64,000 nt of DNA, taken from positions 3,024,367 through 3,088,366 of the forward strand of contig CM067523.1 of NCBI GenBank assembly GCA_034509495.1. The letters are read 5' to 3'. Positions 23,117 to 37,816 of this stretch are shown piece by piece (positions within the stretch are counted from its first letter, which is position 1; the number at the start of each line of letters is the position of its first letter). Under the pieces are notes generated by a model. The model saw nothing but the letters and a program-made list of their open reading frames with translations. It ran no database searches and was not told the DNA's origin. Origin of the DNA: Acestrorhynchus altus. Its lineage: Eukaryota > Chordata > Actinopteri > Characiformes > Acestrorhynchidae. A program made the position numbers and the translations under genes.

Positions 23117-26100
23117 AGAATCAGTCAGTAGCCCATTGTGTTTAGTATTCTCTACATTGTTCTGTGATTCTCAAGGTCGGTTCTGCCTTTCGGGAATCGA
23201 TGGAGTGCAACTGCAGCACAATGTCAGGATCTGAGGCCCAGGGACCCTTACATGGCCTTTACTTGATACACACATACATACACACTCACACACATACTTA
23301 CTTGTGCTTGCATACATACACACACACTCTCTCCTGCTGCGACACACTCTATGGAATTTAACACCCCCTCACCATTCAGGTGACGCATCTTCACCACCTT
23401 ATGCTGCTAAAACCGAGCTGTTATTCTGAAATGCACATCATACCCCTGGTGTACTGCACTGCGCGTCATGTGACACACCTACTGTATTAATATACAGGTC
23501 TACTCAGAACTTCTGTGATTCCAATATAATATTAAATATATTAGATGAACAGAAGGAGGTGTTCGACTGCAGTGCTGCTTGGAAGGAAGATAAAGGTGTA
23601 GTAGGATTAATCAATGATTATAAATATAGACTGATCTGATCAATATTTATTGATCTACACATGCAGAAGTAGTGTCTCTCAGGTTTATTGCAAAATGCCA
23701 GGTTACTAATGGTGTCCTGTGATGATCCATCCCACGCAGCTTGAATGTTCTCACTCAGTTCTGCAGATGGTGTGGTAGGGGTGGAGTTTTAATAGCATCC
23801 CACACATCTGTCCACTAAGACAAAAGTGGGAAGATGACCATCCTGAGTGACCCCATTAGAGTCTGGGACGACACAATTGCAGTCATGCATTGGAAGCGTG
23901 GATTCCTTCTGGGTGCAACTGTTTTTTTTGGCCATTTTTGGATATTTCATAGTATAACAATATTGATTTCTATGCGTTGAGATTTATCAAATAAGGTACA
24001 AAACACAAGTCATATCTGAATATTTGTTTAATTCGTTCAGGCTTTAAAAGGTTCGTTCGTAAGCGTGAAACGTCTTCTGAAATGTCTGCACTCCAGAAAC
24101 AAGCTGATTAATGCTTCACTTCAGGCTTTGCTTTCTGAAACACTGAATAAGTAAAGTCCGACACTGCGTCGTCCTGCTGTGACGTCAGTGAAAATGCTGG
24201 CCTTCATCACACCAAGCCTAGCAGTTCAGACCAGCAGCTTTAAACCCGTGCAGGCACAAATGGAAACTCTGCGCTTGGCAGGTGCCATCGAGCCTACAAA
24301 CATGCCAATCTCTTGACTACACAACACAAAGGCTTTTGTGCTGCTAATGTTTTGCTGGCATTGCATCAGCAGCACCCTCGTTTCGTCATTCCCTGCTTTT
24401 CCGTGCCTCTTCAGAAAGAAAACAAAGGCCCTTCATTTGTGCCCCACACTGCTCCTGGTGAACATTCACACTGCCCTTAATGACTGCCGCCAGAAACATC
24501 ATGTTGGATAGGCTGCAGTGATGCTGGGCTGGACTTTCTTTATCAGGACATACTGTCCCCACACAGTCCAGCATGCAGCATGGCAATGCTTTCATGTCCG
24601 TGGGGTAAGGACACTGAAAGGGAGTTGGTTCGCAGATGTCAGATGAGGCCGATTGAGCACAGGCAGCTGGACAGACTCTGGACAGGTTCTGCCAGAAGAT
24701 GCCAGTGGGCAGGCAGCAGGAAGCCACTAGCCCCTGTTAGGAAATGATGGAAAGGAATTAAGAATGTAGAAGGAGAAGCAGAAGAACTGGGTCTCGTTTG
24801 ATGAAAGATGCACAGGCTTCTATCCGTTTTAGGAGATGTGTTCGCTTCACATTGAACCATTCCGAAATATTCCTGCAGAGGTTTCGTAAGAGAGTATTTA
24901 TTAGCAGTCACGATTCCCATTGCAGGCACCGTTTTCCCATCGTTCTTCATCCCTTAGAACGAAGCTGTGTCATTAAGCTTTGTATAGATTTATATAAATG
25001 ACTCAGAACTCTGTTCTGATTGGCTGCTCCGTATATGCCCTTACTAAGCCTGAAATGTGGAACAAGCACAAAAATTCCCATATAGGATACTTCAGCTCCT
25101 ACAGCCAGGAGCAGCACAATATTTAATTATGCGTAAATGGGTGGGATAAAGTGCTGTACGCTGAGGGGACAGCTATGAGTGGGCAGGCCTTGGTATGTAT
25201 AACTAATACTAATATTAATGTCACTATAACATATATTAAATAACACAATGCCCAGGCACAGTGACATCATTAGCCCCGCCCCCTCTCACTGATCAGTTGG
25301 AGTCTGCATGCAGGTTGATCATGTACATGTTCACAGAGCAGTAAACATGCCCTAAAAGGCTCCTCCGGCATTTAAACTGGGATTTAACTCAGTCCTGAGT
25401 TATGAAGCCAAGAAAATGGCACGTAACTGCCCACAAAGTGCAGATCTCAGGTTCTAAGGTCATAAAATGTAGAGACCTTTTACAAAAGTTCTATCGTTCA
25501 AGTCAGTGTAGCCATCTAATGTAGGATTTCAGATGGACAGTTCTTCTCAATTCTCACTGCTTTTGAATCCACCATTCGCATCATCCACCGTATAGTTCAG
25601 AGACATACAAAGTGGGAGCATAAAGAGCAAAAACTGGCCAAAAAGACGTGGCTCCACCGCACTATCCATTCAGGAGTTTGTTGAATAAATGATTTCCTGT
25701 GCTTGTCGTGGCCAATTAGTGGCTATTTTTCGCAGAGCAGGAGCTGGAGCAAGTTGAGCCAATTCCAATTCCCTTGCTTCTGACGGAGGCCTGGAAACAC
25801 TTCCTTTGACTCCGAGACTCCATGAATTTATTCATTCCCGCTCAGCTCTCATCTTTGAACCTCCTCCCCCTCTTCACCGCCCCTGTTGCTGAAGATAAAA
25901 CACAGGCTGGTGCAGAACTCCTTCATCATGGACCTTCTGCTTGGAGCAGGTTTGTGCATGCCACAGCGTTTAGCCTTTTTGTTTAGAACTGAAGACGAGC
26001 GCCTTCGTCATGAGCGTCGGGCTGAGGTCATCTGTAGCTCTGGCGACTCTCTGTGGGAACCAAATCGGTCCAGCCTGGGTGAGTTCCCGAGACGGCTACC

Positions 26101-28707
26101 AGCAGTTCTTTGCTTCAAGGTGACCCATTTCCAGAGGGAAAAACAAGCCATGCACACAATGTGGAACCAAAATAAAACAAATTAAAACTCCCAAACAGGA
26201 ATGATTTATCCATGCACTGCACACACAAGACACTGGTTTACAGCGTTTACAGTATTAACATACTGGCTGCTACATAAAGTACCAGTCATAAGTTTTGGAT
26301 ATAAGCATCATATTGAGGTTTCCATGCAAACAGGCCGGTATCAGAATCAGAATCAGAATCAGAATCAGAATTTATTCATCCCAGAGGGAAATAAGCAGCT
26401 CAGATCCTCACAGTAGTCCCCCAAACCAGGACACTAGAGACCATTACTCCAGCAAAAGCAGGATCAACTCCCTTTAATACCCTTGATCACAGAATGAATG
26501 AGGTGTCCCAATATTTTTGTCCATATAACACATGTTGTAATTAGCGGTTTTAATATCAGCATCAAAAGAAGTAGCTTAGAAGTAGTTACGTCATCTATAA
26601 TACATTGAATCAGTGTGTCCAAACTTTTGACTGGTGCTGTATTTAGGGTGGTCAGCGGAACATGGATCAAAACTAGAGATGGTTCTAGATGCTGAAGGTT
26701 CTACATGTCGAAACGTCACTACATTGTTCATATTTATAGTTACACCACAGTAAATAAAATAAAAATCCATATATAATGTCTTTTAGTGGTAAATAATCAC
26801 CTGTTCACCAGCGTATCATTCATGTCTGACCTCACATCCCATCAACATCCTGTTTTATGATTTAACTGCGACGATCTTACACTCAAGAAAGGGTTCTGAG
26901 CGGCTGCTGGTTTTGCATAAATAAGTATATGCTGGTACGGCTCATAAGCACATTTAAAATCTGAACATTAAGGGTGATTTTAACTCAAATAATGGAGTTA
27001 ATTATTCAGTCACTTCATTGCTTCTTGTAAATACAACGTAATTCATTTGCCTCCATTCGCTGAAACCCGCAGCTTTCTCCTCCTGGCACCAGTTATTTGC
27101 ACACTGCGCATGTCGTTCCCCCCTCACTTCCCATCAGATGGATGGAAGGAAGGATGCATGGACGGATGCATGGACGGATGCATGGATGGATAGCGTTATT
27201 AATCCCAGAGGGAAAGTCATATATTACAGCGGCGCAATAAACGACAAAGAGCCGAAAGAGGACTGAACTTGAGCCTTATTAAGAGCAGCGGTTTATTAAA
27301 AGACAATAAACTACTGAGCTACAGAACGAATGATGAGTATTAAGTATATAATATGGAAATGCATAAACAGTATGCAGGTAACCATAGTAACAATACGGTA
27401 CAAATGCAGGCTGAGTCTGTTGTGCACGTGTCCAGGTAAAGTCCGTGCAGACAGATACGAACAGAGGGGTAGTGCTGACCATCCGTTCAGTGAGTCTGTC
27501 GGTTATGTACACGTGTAGATAAGGTGTAATGAAGATGTGTAGTGTCCTACGTCCAGGACACGTCCAGACCACTGCTGACCCTGACTTTAATGGCGACTGA
27601 CTTTCATATTGAACAGAAGGTGCAGTAAATGAGACGAGAAGTATCGTTTAAGAAGAGGAGTAACGAGAAAGGGGTGCGGTTTGGAAGGTGGGCCGTTATC
27701 ATTTAAAGGAACAGGCCCTCAATGATGTTCATTTGGATTTAATTTCCTCATGTTTCATCATCATGTGCTACAAAACCATCTGCATTGAGCACTTTACGAC
27801 CCAGAGCCACCCCCCTCTCCCCCCCCTCCACCACCGCACCGTCCACTGAAACCAAAATGACACCCTTGTGCACGACTGCAATTTAGTGCTGGACAAGCTC
27901 TTCCTGCAGCATCTGCCCATCGCGGTCACTACAGTGATTGCAAAGCCCACGACTGTAGCTAATTCGCTCCACTCTGCCTGCGTCGTATCCAGCTGTCAGA
28001 CTCGCACTGCGCTCGAGCGACGCTGCGAGAGAGGAGAGCTGGAGGTTAGTTTATACTTCAGCATTAAAAATTGATCAAAGCAAGACTTCGCAAAGTGCTT
28101 AAGTGATCTGTGCGATGATTCGAGTACACAAATGAGCTCGTTTTCCTCTGATGGCTCCGGCGGGGAAAACGAACTGCAGGAATATTTTCTGTTGACCCCG
28201 TCTGAACTCTTGTGTCCTTTCAACCTCATAAGCCTGTCAAAGCCCCTGTCCCTCATGCTTTCGGCTACATTTAATGTAAAGGTGTTGTGTCTCACACTCT
28301 AGCGTTCATGATGTGATTTGTCGTGATGTGAAGCATCCTGTTGTGCAGCGTTATATTCACGAGCTTTCCTTTGTGCCTCTCCGTACAATACGCAACACGC
28401 ATTACGCAAATGCACTGTACAAGCGCTGGGAATCCCTGAAGTGGTCACGTAATCTAACTGCCTGGACACTGGTGTGGGCGAGACACCAAGCCAGCATTGG
28501 CATTTCAAACAAGGCTGCTCCCAAAAATCCACAACAAAGCAACTGTAGTTTGTTAGAAGGTCCTTCCACCTTCTACATGTGTCACCTAGATGCAGGTAAG
28601 CATGTCTGAAAGTGTCCCTAAGTCCCCTACATGATTCTCACCAAAACGTCTGCTGTTTTGTTACCTTCTGAGAAGATTCTACATTGATTTTTTTGTTTAG
28701 CAGCAAC

Positions 28708-28783
<76 letters not shown>

Positions 28784-31479
28784 TGCAGTCAAATCCTGAC
28801 AAAGAACTGACAACCATATGGACAGTGTTCCTCCAGAATGTCCAGTCTTCTGTTTTGAACTTTATTCTTTGAATTGTGTCCATCCATCTTGTAGCTGCCC
28901 ATCCTCTTCCTCTTTTACCTTCCACTCTTCAGTGGAAGTTCAAAGGCATCTATAGTTCTCCTGTCTCACCATACAGAACCACAGAGAAAGCCATTGTCTT
29001 TTTTTTTAAAGACAGATCTTTACATTTGAAGATCTTTTCAAGCGCCTTCATCAATAAGGCCTTCAACAAGTTATTGTTAATAACTGACCCGAAGAGGCGA
29101 AAGTTGTCCAACATCTCCACATCTTCTTCATCAATGGTAAAGCTGGCCCTGTTTCCTGTCGTCTTGACTTCAGTCTTCTTCATATTGAGCTGAAGTTCCA
29201 TCTTTTCACTCTGTTCTTTAACCGGTTTCATACTGGCCTTCAGGTCTTCCAGACTTCCCGTTATGAGTTTTAAATCATGTGCATGTGGAGAACCATTGAT
29301 GCTTCTTCCACCAATCCCGAATCCTCGGTCGTCTTGCTCAGTCCCGCTTCTCTCATTATAGTGTGTTAATATTTAATAATCCAATCTCCTGGACCGAGCT
29401 GCCCATTCAGCTCCAAGTTCTTTATAAATGCTGCACTTGGTAGAGGAGAGCTAAAGCTCCAAATCCATTAAAACATCCTGGATCGGACACCAATCCCAGG
29501 CAGGACATCCCAAGTTTATTCATCATTCAGTAAGTTGTAAATATAATAGTCACGAACTCTACTCTTCTCCTCTCCTCTCAACCACGTAACCGGGGGGTTA
29601 ATCTATTGTGCTGCCCGGTACCAACTGTTCCACGGCCCAGGGGTTGGGAACCACTGGTCTAAGACACAAGCACTGCGATCTGAGTCTCAAAGGTTTGAAT
29701 CCTGGATCATGATGCTATCAGCAGCCAGAGTCTGAGAGAGCAAAACTGTCCGTGCTCTCTGTAGGTAAGTTCACACAGGAACAAAAATCTGTGGAGCTGG
29801 AGATCTGACACTTTCCTCTGAGCACATTGGCTGCCCAGCAATGATGTAATGGCAGCTACACATGTATAAGAGGGGGCCAAATTGTGGGGGAAAGCTGTTT
29901 ATAATAATTAATTTATATTTTTCTAGATTCTTATTAGTTTTAAGACATTTAAGATCAAAACAAAGAAATTGTAGATTATCCCATTTTTTGCTTATTTAAA
30001 GATTTAGCTCTCATTTCTGACATATTTGTCTAGTTTTTGTTCAATTAATTTTTTGCTGTGCAATAATTTTTTTGCAGTGCAATGAATTTTTTGCAGTGAA
30101 ATTAAGTTTTTGCAGTGCAATGAATTTTTTTGCAGTGCAATGAATTTTTTGCAGTGAAATTAATTTTTTGCAGTGCAATGAATTTTTTTGCAGTGCAATG
30201 AATTTTTGGCAGTGAAATTATTTTTTTGCAGTGAAATAAATTTTTTGCAGTGAAATTAAGTTTTTGCAGTGAAATTAATTTTTTGCAGTGTATGGTCAGG
30301 AGGCGTAGTTTATGTAGCAACAGCAAACTCTGTAGGTGAAAAGAATCATAATCACCACGTTGTCCTGAAACCACTCTTGCGTTTTACTGTTTTACCAGTT
30401 TTGACGGCTGCTTTCGTGTGCTGGGTGTTTGTCAAATTAGATGGTCCTCCATTGTGGAGTCAAGGCTGCTGAGTAACAGTGAATGAGTTTTGGAATTAAT
30501 CCACTTAGTCCACTTTGGTTCTACCAGGCTTTCTTCTGAAGGAGGAACAACAGTGTTTGAGGTTTATAGTTTCATGGTTTGTCGGTTCCATACTGACTCT
30601 CATTATTCAGGGATGGCAAAGTAAACACAGTTGGACATTCTAGTGCACCTTTAAGACTGTGAGCAGTGATGCGTGCTGTCATATGTGTGTAAACTGCGTG
30701 TGCACAGCCAATCAAATGCCAGCACGGCAGCTATTCATTTTATAGCAGTGCTTTTATCCCTCTTTTTCTCCCTGTTAGTCACTAAACATGAGCATCACGT
30801 CTGTCGGAAAGGGAAAGTTCGCTAACCCAAAGCTTTGTTTTACTCGTCCTCACAGGGAAAAGGAAAGTTCTCCTGGGAAAGTTCTTCTATTTCGGAACCT
30901 CGTGCGTTCTTCCTGTCACAGGCATTCAGACTCATTCACGCACGGTTGGTCTAAATGCAAAGTGCACTGGATATATTTCCTGTTCATTTTCCAATTCTGC
31001 CTCTAGTTGCCTTGTTTCTGTCCGTCCTGTACCTTCCCTCACTCCGGCTCAGTTGGAAAACTCACCCCCATCTCTTTCCCACTAATAAAAGCCGGGAATT
31101 AATGCTGGTTGAACTCCTGTGGGTTGGGCAAGGACATAATAATCATGCTATCAAAAATCACCGCCGCCGTTCAAGGATGTAGTTATGTTGCAAGCAGCAG
31201 CATCAATAACAGCTTTTATGGGTCAAGAGTTATGGGGCAGTTTGGAGGCACATTCATAAAGACCCTGTTTCTGTGGGTATATCCACTATAAATGTGTAAT
31301 GGGTGACACGTTTTGTATTGCAGCGGAGCAGTAACTCAGCTCGGGTCATTACCACAAGCGAGGCAGAGAGTGTTTTGTAGATTTACATCATGCTCTTCAA
31401 GGCAAATTCACTATATTTTCTCTTCTTTCCCGCGACTAAATTGTCTCCACTCTGTAACTTTAAAAAAGGCAAATAAGGA

Positions 31480-31512
<33 letters not shown>

Positions 31513-32166
31513 CATGTGTGGTAGACAGAGAGCAAGAGACACTGAATATTTGGTGGATTATTCTCAGTCCGGCAGTGACACTATGACCACCTTGTTCGAC
31601 GTGGTGGTGTGTTAGTGTGTGTTGAGCTGGTACGAGTGGATCAGACACAGCAGTGCTGCTGGAGTGTTTAAACCTCCCATTCTTACCGCTGGACTGAGAA
31701 CAGTCCACCGACCAGAAATGTCCAGCGTCCTGTGAGCACTGATGAAGGACTAGAGGACGACCAACGCAAACTGTGCAGAAACAGGTGAGCCTCTGTCTCT
31801 GACTTTACATCTACAAGGTGGAGACACTCGGTAGGAGGGTCTGATAGAGTGGACAGTGTCTAAAAACTCTCAGCACTGTTGCGTCTGAACTAACGCAACA
31901 CACACGAACACACCACCACCATGTCAGTGTGACTGCAGTGCTGAGAATGACCCACCACCCACATCATAGCTGCTCTGTGGTGGTCCTGTGGGGTCCTGAT
32001 CTTTGAAGATCAGGGTGAAAGGAGGAGAATAAAGTCTGCAGAGAAACAGATGAACCACAGTCTGGAATTATAGAACCATAAAGAGCTCCTGTGTGGTCAG
32101 AGGAGCTGATACAGTGGACAGTGTGAGTAGAAACAAGGAGGTGGTCATAATGTTATGGTGAAGAAT

Positions 32167-32199
<33 letters not shown>

Positions 32200-33312
32200 T
32201 ATAAAGGAAAACAACAGAATAAGAGACGACCAAATGAAAGCCGAAAAGGCTCAAAGCTGTCAGATCATGAAGCGTTCAGCAGTTTGCTGCATTTATTTCA
32301 TTGTGAGCTTATTATAAAAAAATAACACCATAAATGCAGATGGAAAAGTTGTTTATGTGACTCGTTCCTCTCGAATGGCACTGAAATAATAAGGTGCAGC
32401 AGCTCCTTTAGAAAGCTCTGAAGACCACTTTTGAGCTTTAGGAGCTTTTAAGGCCATGTGACTCATAAAAAAGCTATTAAAATATGTCTTTTTCTTGATT
32501 CCACAGAAGAACATTTTTCTTTAATCTTCAATGTGTGATTCTTTAATGAGCCTTTTTGTAAACGATGCAGCGTTCTAAAGTTACAGAACTTCTGTCCGGA
32601 TAAAAACGTTTTCTTGTAAGACTATAAAAACACAATTACATTAAATAGTCCCCAAAAAGACTTTCAGTTGTCGGTTCTTTAAAGATTGCACACTGACCAC
32701 CTTGTTCCTACACAGTCCATCCTATCAGCTCTGACCACACAGGAGCTCTTTGTGGTTCTATAATTCCAGACTGTAGTTCATCTGTTTCTCTGCAGACTTT
32801 ATTCTCCTCCTTTCACCCTGATCTTCAACGATCAGGACCCCACAGGACCACCACAGAGCAGATATGATGTGGGTGGTGGGTCATTCTCAGCACTGCAGTC
32901 ACACTGACGTGGTGGTGGTGTGTGAGTGTGTGTTGCGCTGGTACGAGTAGATCAGTCACAGCAGTGCTGCTGGAGTTTTTAAGCACTGGCCACTTCACTG
33001 GACACTCCTACCTCCCTGCTCCACCTTGTAGATGTAAAGTCTGTGTTGTGTGGATGTAAGTGTGTGTTGGACGTCCTCTAGTCCTTCGTCAGTGCTCATT
33101 GGTCACTGCCCACCGGACGCTGCTGGCTGGATATTTCTGGTAAGGACTGTCCTCAGTCCAGCAGTGACATGCATGTGAGATGTGTGAGTGTGGAGAACCT
33201 TATTTGTTGTGATGCAAAATAATCACTTAGGGTTCCTTATGGTTCCTAAACAACTACATTTGAAAAAGAGATGTAACCACGAAGAACCTATTAAGGTACT
33301 AATTTTAGGTGG

Positions 33313-33407
<95 letters not shown>

Positions 33408-36400
33408 CAACTGAAACTGTTCTGTTAACAACCATCCATTGAGGGAACCCAAATTGGTTCTTCTGGCACCATTTTGCACACCATTCCATAACTATTAATG
33501 TAAATTATACAGGAGTGTGAGGAACCTTTAAAGTCTGCAGAACCTCCACATAATATAAAGGATGGGAAACGAGGCAAATGATTTCCCAGAAGCACCGATC
33601 CAGGTCAAGAACCATAAAGGAACCTTTATTATTGAGTAGGTGCTGGAGCTGGAGTTTAAACTTAAACTTACCCCGACCTCCACATGGTCTGAGCCCTTGT
33701 CATCCTGCTTGTGCAAAATCTCAAAGTAGTAGCGCCTGGAGGACATCAGACTGCAGGACACAGGGAGGGAGAGGGAGAGAGGGAGGGGAAGAAGAAGAAG
33801 AAGAAGAAGAGGAAAAATGTCAGAGCAGAAGAGAAGCAAAGGCAGGAGTCCGAGAGGTAAGGAGAAAGAGGACAGTGCTGAAGGTTCTTCTCTGGCTCCA
33901 TATGAGAACACATGCTGGGTTAAGTACTCTGTCAGAAACAGCATCTCTAGGGAGCCATGACACAAAGTACAGTGGCACAACCATCTGCTCCGCACCCTGC
34001 TCCCTCACTGGGACAGGGACGTGGTCTGGCTAGAGAGCCCTCCTGATCATCAACGTGTGCTGTGGTTCTCCAGGGAAATGAGCCAAACACCCAGTGTGTT
34101 CATTGTTTTTTCTAAAAACAGGTTTAACCTGCTTTGGTTGGAGGAACGTCCAAAGGAAAGGCTTTCTACGGTACCGGTCAAACGTTTGGACGCACATACA
34201 CTCTTGTACCTTCACAGGACAAAGTATTTATACTGATTTGACCCACTGTGTCTTCCACACACAGTGATAAACACATACACACTTGTGAATTCACACACCA
34301 GGGGGCAGTGAGCACACATGCCCAGAGCAGTGGGCAGCCCAGTCAGTGTCTTGCTCGAGCACCCAGGGACCAGATGGGGAGTTCAGTGTCTTGCTCAAGG
34401 GCACTTTGGTCATCTTCTGCCAACCTTCCATTCACAAGGCTGGTTCCCTCACCACCAGACCACGGCTGCTGCCAATGTGTCTGTCCAGTTCTACGTAAAC
34501 CAAATGGACGGGTTTTGTATTTTGGTTCATACAGTTTATGTTAATAGTTCTGGATATAAACACTGTTCTGAGGTATCAGAGCCTCAGGGCCTGCTCGCAG
34601 CCCAACCCTTCAGTTCAGATCCTCAGTCAGGAGCTCCAGAATGTAGAAGAAAGCCCTCCCTGGACAGAGAGACAGATACCAAACCAAAGGATAAGCTCCT
34701 TTTTCAAACTTGCAGGTGTCCCAATACTTTTGAGTATATTGTATATGTTGTTATTAGCTGATACTCAAGATTTTAATATCAATATAAGCCCTTTTCAACT
34801 TTTTAATTTGACAGAGGTCTTAGATCTTAACTGGTCTGTCAGGGTTAAGGTTTGTCCATAATCATCATTAGGGAAGGCCAAACCAAACTTGTCCAAAATA
34901 ACAGCAGCCATGGGTTCTTCTAAGCAGCTGCCTAGCTGTCTGAAGTTCCAAATCAGTGGAGGCCAAGATAAGGAATATCTCTGGAGTTGTGGTACAGAAA
35001 ACCTCTCCTACATCCTCACCACAAATTTCAGCTTCAGAAGATTGTAAAACAACATCTAAACAAGCCTGATGTACTTTAGAAACAGGTTCTGTGGACCTTT
35101 AAGGATAAAATATGAGCAAAGGTATGGTTGGTGAACAAAGGGCACTGATGTTTTAAGAGCATCTTGCAGTTGGTGCTGTTCTTTATTTGTTCTTGGAGGA
35201 AGGGAAAGAAGAGGGTGCAGATAGAAGAGGAAAAAGACCTATAGAATGTCTGATGGATGACAGATGGCTGGGATTTGTGTGAGTAATGCTTTAAGTCAGA
35301 CAGAAAGATAAGACGCATGTGCCACGTCCTTCATGTAGCCCATATATCAGAGGAGGCTTCAGACAGACCTCTAAATTACTGGAGAAATCAATGTTCATCT
35401 GAGGGGAACATGCAGAGCGCTGGGGCTCGAATTACGGCTTGACCACTGAAGCTCATTTTTTCCCGGGAGAAAAATGGGTCAGGTTGTTTTGATGGTCTGA
35501 AGATGTTGGATGCTTTCATTTAATTATGTGTCTGTCGAATTCAATGGAAGCTTCCTGTGCACTCGTTAGGATCCTTATGAATTCATCACAAGCAACAACC
35601 AACAAACAGGCCTCAGCACTACAGTCAGCACTGGAATAATAACTGTGGTGATCTAGGTAAACCATGGTTTTGGGAAGGCTCTCTCCATGACACCATGTTC
35701 TCTCCTTGACAAGTGAGTAGGTGGACATTAGAAATGCGCCTTCTGGTGCATAGTGACCGGGGGAATAATCAAAAACGAATCGGCATTTTAGGCCTTGTCT
35801 ATTTTTGCATTTCTACAGCGTCCTACAATGTGAGTGAGCATGCCAACTCAGTAGGAGCCTTGATGTTAAATTTGAAACATCCAACCAGTGCAAAGCACCC
35901 TATCGAGAGCATAAAAACCATGCAGAACTTCACATTGTAGCGTAACCATCTTCAGAAATGAGCATTTTTTCCATCCACACTAAAACACACTGACCTAAAA
36001 TGACATGTTGGCCTAGATAGGATGCAAAAAATGATCTGAATACATGAGGACAAAGCCTTAGAACCAGCAAAATTTTGATGGACCATTACAGAACCAGAAG
36101 AACAGTCTTTTTAAGTCATATACAATTAATCATGGTTAAGTTTAATTGCAGTTACATTTTTTAAAAATAATAATTTGACCCCAACTTCCCCCCCAATTGA
36201 GAGTGTCAGGTCCTCAGCTGTGATACACCAGCAAACAGACACCTGTAACATCCAGAATCACCCTGCATGTGATGTAGGCAGAGACCGCCATCTTCCCACC
36301 CAGAAACTGCATGGCCAAATGTGCTCTCTCAGACTTCCGCTGTCGATGGCAAGCAGCCTGACCCAGGATCTGTACTTCATAGTGCCAGTGCATTAGACCA

Positions 36401-37748
36401 CTGAGCCACTCAGAGCCCTATTACAGTCACTTTAAGGCCTTATGAAAATGTATAACACTGTTCCAGCAACTGGACAATGAAATTGAAACACCTGGTTCTG
36501 GTTTTAGACCACAATAATGTATTATTATGGTGAACTAGGGCCTGGTTTTGTGGCCAATACAGTGTCAATTCGTCTTGGGAAGGACATTTTTTGGATACAA
36601 TCCGGGTTAGCACCCCAACATCCCTTTCAGACAGCTTCCTCTTGGGTCCACAGTTAATCCTGTTGGACGTGGTTTGTCCTTCTTGGTGGTGCTGTCATTA
36701 CCCTGGATACCGTGGCTCTTGATACATCACAAAGACTTGCTGTCTTGGTCACAGATGCGCCAGCAAGACGTGCACCAACAATTTGTCCTCTTTTGAACTC
36801 TGGTATGTCCCCCATAATGTTGTGTGCACTGCAATTTTACCCTGCTAATTGAATCTTCACACTCTGCTCTTACTGTTGCAATGTGCAATTAATGAAGATT
36901 GCCCACCAGGCTGCTCCAATTTAGGCATGAAACCTCCCACAATAAAATGACAGGTGTTTCAGTTTCATTGTGCAACCCCTGTATTGGTGTTTCCAACCTG
37001 TGTGCAGAAGAACTTACGACAACAGCGCAAGCAATAAAGAGAAATGAGTGAAACAGGCTCTTCCCCATGGTGATGGCTGGTGGTGCGGCAGACCCTGTAA
37101 GGTCAACCTGAAGCTTTTCCTCAGGCCTCCAAGACCTGATTTTGAGAAGCACGGTTGTATGAGTAGCCCTATTTGTGGATTGCCTACGTGCAATATCACT
37201 AAAGTTCACGTCTTCAGTGTAGCACTGTAAATACCAGGCTAATGTAAGTAACGTATATCATGTCTTTACGTTCTGTGTTGACTTAAGAAAGTCACGTCCC
37301 AGTTACGTGCCCCTGCTTGAAGTCCAAGTCAGCTGGAATCCTCCTAATAAAGTCTGACATCGAACCCATTTCACCTTGGAAACCTGCTTGTGCCCCGAAC
37401 CGTGACATGTGACCTTTACCATTACCGCAATAATGAATGTTACTGGACAGGCAGAAGCTGAGACACAACTTTTCCTCTGTAACCTCTTAAACTTCACTCT
37501 GACATACAAACAAATAAGTTAGTCGACCTGCGTCAGCCCGAACCCCCCCCCAACTCCCCTCCTCTGCTGCTGAATTTGGTTTGACGTTTGATGGTGTGGA
37601 TCTTTTTGATGAAAGCACTCGAGCACAACTCGCATTACAAAGCAGCGCATGGTGCGAAAATGAGGGCGGGAAGCTGAAAGAATGAATGTCAATTGAAAAG
37701 ACATCACTGAGCACCATGAAAGAAGATAAAGCTGAAGGCTGGGATATT

Positions 37749-37816
<68 letters not shown>

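Larger units (their letters stand above)
21001..33671 (-). other. b4galnt4 intron, 12.7 kb
   Basis: It holds (CA)n runs at about 21270-21325 and 23076-23115, a (TTA)n run, a family-G copy, a LINE remnant, a SINE-A fragment, a short-unit array at 30.04-30.29 kb and two copies of the CAGCAGTGCTGCTGGAG element. Stretches 21400-22990, 23950-25240, 25490-26400, 26540-28690 and 30300-31470 show nothing I can name apart from short A/T-rich and GGATGGAT-like repeats. Confidence 0.75.

Noticed and set aside
24386..24950. Minus-strand frames of 113 and 103 codons with many Cys
   Set aside because: They overlap out of frame, show no conserved motif I know, and lie inside a b4galnt4 intron without splice-site logic.
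30102..30374. Lys/Phe/Cys-rich repeat protein on the minus strand
   Set aside because: It is a translation of the TTTTTTGCAGTG array.
33188..33489. Thr/His and Cys/Val repeat proteins
   Set aside because: They are (CA)n and (TG)n microsatellite translations. The same holds for frames at 37.5-37.97, 38.5, 52.0-52.2 and 31.4-31.7 kb.
33528..34033. 155- and 151-codon frames around the exon 33750-33672
   Set aside because: Only the RRYYFEILHKQDDKG portion is conserved. The rest is intron, including a (GAA)n tract.
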